In this document: one piece after another, positions 7,946-8,949 of the stretch
How positions within the stretch are numbered: the first letter of the stretch is position 1
Layout of the letters: each line of letters starts with the position of its first letter
DNA from: DATIJJ01 sp039936115
GTDB taxonomy: Bacteria; Pseudomonadota; Gammaproteobacteria; DSM-16500
DNA length: 8,949 bases
Direction: 5' to 3'
Assembly: GCA_039936115.1 (NCBI GenBank)
Contig: JBDTIZ010000123.1
Span: forward strand, 1 to 8,949
Position numbers and translations under genes: made by a program
The notes under the pieces: generated by a model
Database searches by the model: none
What the model saw: only the letters and a program-made list of their open reading frames with translations
Told to the model about the DNA's origin: nothing

Positions 7946-8110
7946 TTAAAAATCTACAGTCATATCGATACTGGTGTCGTATCCTGTATTATGATTATAG
8001 GTACCATTCGCTGTGCCTGACGCTGTCGTTCCAGCGGCAGAGATACTCTTTAAATCCTCTTCAGATAATTTTTGTGACATGGTGTAAGATAAAATACGTT
8101 CGTTTTTCAT
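7946..8110 (-). CDS. Graspetide precursor peptide A (second copy in the transcript)
   Basis: This 54-residue peptide has a 27-residue leader and a 27-residue core. The leader contains RILSYTMSQKLSEEDLKSI (5-23) and ends SAAG; acidic/hydrophobic LSEEDL plus a small doublet is the usual signature for C39 peptidase cleavage, predicted after Gly27. The core has Thr29, Thr33 and Thr37, Asn41, Gly43, and the C-terminal DTSIDMTVDF (45-54). It has no Lys and no Cys, and three Asp at 45, 49 and 53. I choose ATG 8110 rather than the longer in-frame start at 8179 because AAGGA (8117-8121) lies six bases upstream, the same arrangement as its paralog, and the paralogs then have identical length. The ATP-grasp gene follows after an intervening hairpin. 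That it is modified by that enzyme is inferred from adjacency and core composition. Confidence 0.88.
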   Translation of the reverse strand: MKNERILSYTMSQKLSEEDLKSISAAGTTASGTANGTYNHNTGYDTSIDMTVDF

Positions 8111-8116
8111 TTTTTT

Positions 8117-8121
8117 TCCTT
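8117..8121 (-). promoter_or_regulatory. Ribosome binding site that sets the precursor A start
   Basis: AAGGA with a 6-base A-rich spacer before ATG 8110. The identical arrangement at precursor B supports the short, 54-residue reading of both peptides. Confidence 0.8.
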
Positions 8122-8200
8122 TTAATGATAGTGTAGGTGTGTGAAACAACATTATTATCTGCAAACTAATTTGCATCAATATTGTAGAAATACAGTAGTG

Positions 8201-8365
8201 TTATATATCTACTGAAATATCAATCGAAGTATCTGTCCCACCATTTAGCGTATGTGTAAAAGTATCGGTTACGAGACGAGTGGATCCTGCCGCCGAAATA
8301 TTCAGCAAATCCTCAGTAGATATTTTCGTAGACATTGAATAAGATAAAGTTCGTTGTTTTTGCAT
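8201..8365 (-). CDS. Graspetide precursor peptide B (first copy in the transcript)
   Basis: This 54-residue paralog of the precursor at 7946-8110 has the same 27 + 27 organisation. The leader has RTLSYSMSTKISTEDLLNI (5-23) followed by SAAG. The core keeps Thr29, Thr33, Thr37, Asn41, Gly43 and the C-terminal block DTSIDISVDI (45-54), while most other core positions differ; it has an additional Asp34 and Thr35/Thr39. There is no Lys or Cys in the core. The chosen ATG has AAGGA (8372-8376) six bases upstream; a longer frame starting at 8404 would add unrelated residues without a comparable ribosome site. It is the first gene after the HTH regulator (148 bases between the coding regions) and is separated by 90 bases from its paralog, consistent with local duplication and divergence into two products. 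Confidence 0.88.
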   Translation of the reverse strand: MQKQRTLSYSMSTKISTEDLLNISAAGSTRLVTDTFTHTLNGGTDTSIDISVDI

Positions 8366-8371
8366 ATTTTT

Positions 8372-8376
8372 TCCTT
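8372..8376 (-). promoter_or_regulatory. Ribosome binding site that sets the precursor B start
   Basis: AAGGA with a 6-base spacer before ATG 8365, embedded in an A-rich tract as at precursor A. Confidence 0.8.
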
Positions 8377-8396
8377 TTCTAAATTGATGCGTATCA

Positions 8397-8408
8397 CTCA
8401 ACATTGAG
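8397..8408. promoter_or_regulatory. 12-base palindrome upstream of precursor B, possible operator
   Basis: CTCAACATTGAG is a perfect inverted repeat (5 + 2 + 5) lying 32-43 bases upstream of the precursor B ATG and downstream of the candidate promoter. The 2-base centre is too tight for an RNA loop, so a dimer-binding DNA site is the likelier reading. LuxR-type HTH proteins bind dyads, but binding here is conjecture. Confidence 0.3.
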
Positions 8409-8450
8409 AGACAATAAAAGTATCGAGAAAAAATAGATGATTTGCCATAC

Positions 8451-8479
8451 TGTATAAATACAAGAGAGGGTGTTATGAA
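8451..8479 (-). promoter_or_regulatory. Weak candidate promoter for the precursor genes
   Basis: On the minus strand, TTCATA (8479-8474) and TATACA (8456-8451) are spaced by 17 bases and match the sigma-70 boxes at four of six positions each. The predicted start is near 8444, about 79 bases before the precursor B ATG. The match is modest, and a regulator-dependent promoter is possible. Confidence 0.3.
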
Positions 8480-8513
8480 ATGCTATCGGTAAATTTAAAA
8501 AAGATGAGTGAAA

Positions 8514-8723
8514 CTATTCAGGTCTGATATTGACAATATTTTGCTGAATGGCGATACAGACTGCGTGTGCGATATTTTTTGCGGATAATTTTTTTCTTAT
8601 ATTAACTACATAAGCTTCAACCGTTCTATGCTCCAGTCCTAGTAATCTTGCTATTTCTTTCGCAGAGCAGCCAACTGCGCTATAACGTATGATTTGAACT
8701 TCACGACAGCTTAATTTATTCAT
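8514..8723 (-). CDS. Stand-alone LuxR/GerE-type helix-turn-helix regulator
   Basis: This 69-residue protein consists almost only of the LuxR C-terminal DNA-binding fold. It begins LSCREVQII (4-12), matching the LSxRE opening of the fold, followed by SAKEIARLLGLEHRTVEAYV (20-39), where AKEIA and TVEAY are the HTH positions, and NIRKKLSAKNIAHAV (41-55). There is no receiver, PAS or autoinducer-binding domain, so control would have to come from its own expression level or from a partner. I choose ATG 8723 because AGGA lies seven bases upstream; the GTG directly before it at 8726 would leave only four. It is codirectional with and just upstream of the precursor genes, so local regulation is likely but inferred. 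Confidence 0.88.
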   Translation of the reverse strand: MNKLSCREVQIIRYSAVGCSAKEIARLLGLEHRTVEAYVVNIRKKLSAKNIAHAVCIAIQQNIVNIRPE

Positions 8724-8833
8724 CACAGTGTCCTAATTGAATTAATGATTGTGTTACGGTGTTTTAAACAGAATTGTTTTTGGAAATAGAAAAGATAAGG
8801 AATATTAAAAAATTGCTTATTAGCGGGAGCCGC

Positions 8834-8863
8834 ATCGTATCAATTCAGTAAAGATAGCGTCAA
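8834..8863 (-). promoter_or_regulatory. Candidate sigma-70 promoter for the HTH regulator gene
   Basis: On the minus strand, TTGACG (8863-8858) and TACGAT (8839-8834) are separated by 18 bases and resemble -35 and -10 boxes (5/6 and 4/6 matches). Transcription would start near 8827, leaving a leader of about 100 bases before ATG 8723. I see no gene in the remaining upstream sequence to 8949. Confidence 0.45.
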
Positions 8864-8949
8864 GATGTATCTTTAGTATTTGGGTGGCGTGGGGCGAAAC
8901 GATAGGTTAAGGCAACAGGATTCAAGGATCCACGCATGTTTTTTTACAA

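Noticed and set aside
8111..8179. N-terminally longer version of precursor A starting at 8179
   Set aside because: The extra residues show no similarity to the paralog, and the AAGGA site clearly serves ATG 8110; the same applies to the longer frame of precursor B from 8404.
8193..8214. Hairpin across the stop codon of precursor B (CAGTAG / CTACTG)
   Set aside because: Six base pairs with a 10-base AT loop and no U tract; within chance expectation for this composition.
7946..8365. Unmodified class II bacteriocins or lanthipeptides
   Set aside because: The cores have no Cys and no lanthionine synthetase gene is present; Thr/Asp-rich cores next to an MvdD-type ligase favour graspetides.
8448..8467. 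LexA-like box (TACTGTATA half-site)
   Set aside because: Only the left half matches the SOS-box consensus; the required CAG at the right position is missing.
8864..8949. Possible end of an upstream gene at the right edge
   Set aside because: No convincing reading frame, codon pattern or motif could be seen in this short stretch.

Overview
The window is AT-rich and every recognisable gene lies on the minus strand, read from the right edge to the left. It looks like one compact biosynthetic locus for a ribosomally made, post-translationally modified peptide (RiPP) of the graspetide (omega-ester peptide) class. The low GC content, purine-rich AAGGA ribosome binding sites, periplasm-directed proteins, HlyD-type export and short GC-rich hairpin repeats in AT-rich spacers suggest a Gram-negative host. 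A gammaproteobacterium of the Legionella/Coxiella/Rickettsiella kind is my best guess. The host is an inference, because no rRNA or housekeeping gene is present.

Layout in transcription order: a stand-alone LuxR/GerE DNA-binding protein (8514-8723) behind a plausible promoter (8834-8863); two paralogous 54-residue precursor peptides (8201-8365 and 7946-8110), each with a 27-residue leader ending in Ala-Ala-Gly and a 27-residue core; a strong hairpin (7917-7943) just after the second precursor stop; an MvdD/MdnC-type ATP-grasp ligase (6782-7879); a secreted HEAT-repeat protein of unknown role (5658-6755); a short HlyD-family adaptor of the NHLP/NHLM bacteriocin-export type (4745-5608); a 250-base spacer carrying a GC-rich hairpin repeat; a C39 peptidase-containing ABC exporter (2308-4494); and, with no gap, a second ABC exporter subunit without peptidase (220-2307). 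The left end (1-219) holds more copies of the hairpin repeat plus a 20-base tandem array.

Proposed working model: the HTH protein may control the locus; the precursors are translated at high level; the ATP-grasp enzyme joins Thr/Ser hydroxyls to Asp carboxylates in the core; the C39 domain cuts after the AAG end of the leader; and the two ABC subunits with the HlyD adaptor export the product, presumably through a TolC-like channel encoded elsewhere. The HEAT-repeat protein could give immunity, act as a periplasmic chaperone or be a partner of the product.

The most striking signal is in the cores. Thr29, Thr33 and Thr37 and Asp45, Asp49 and Asp53 are conserved in both precursors and are exactly mirror-symmetric around the invariant Asn41. 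This predicts a nested three-ester hairpin ladder.
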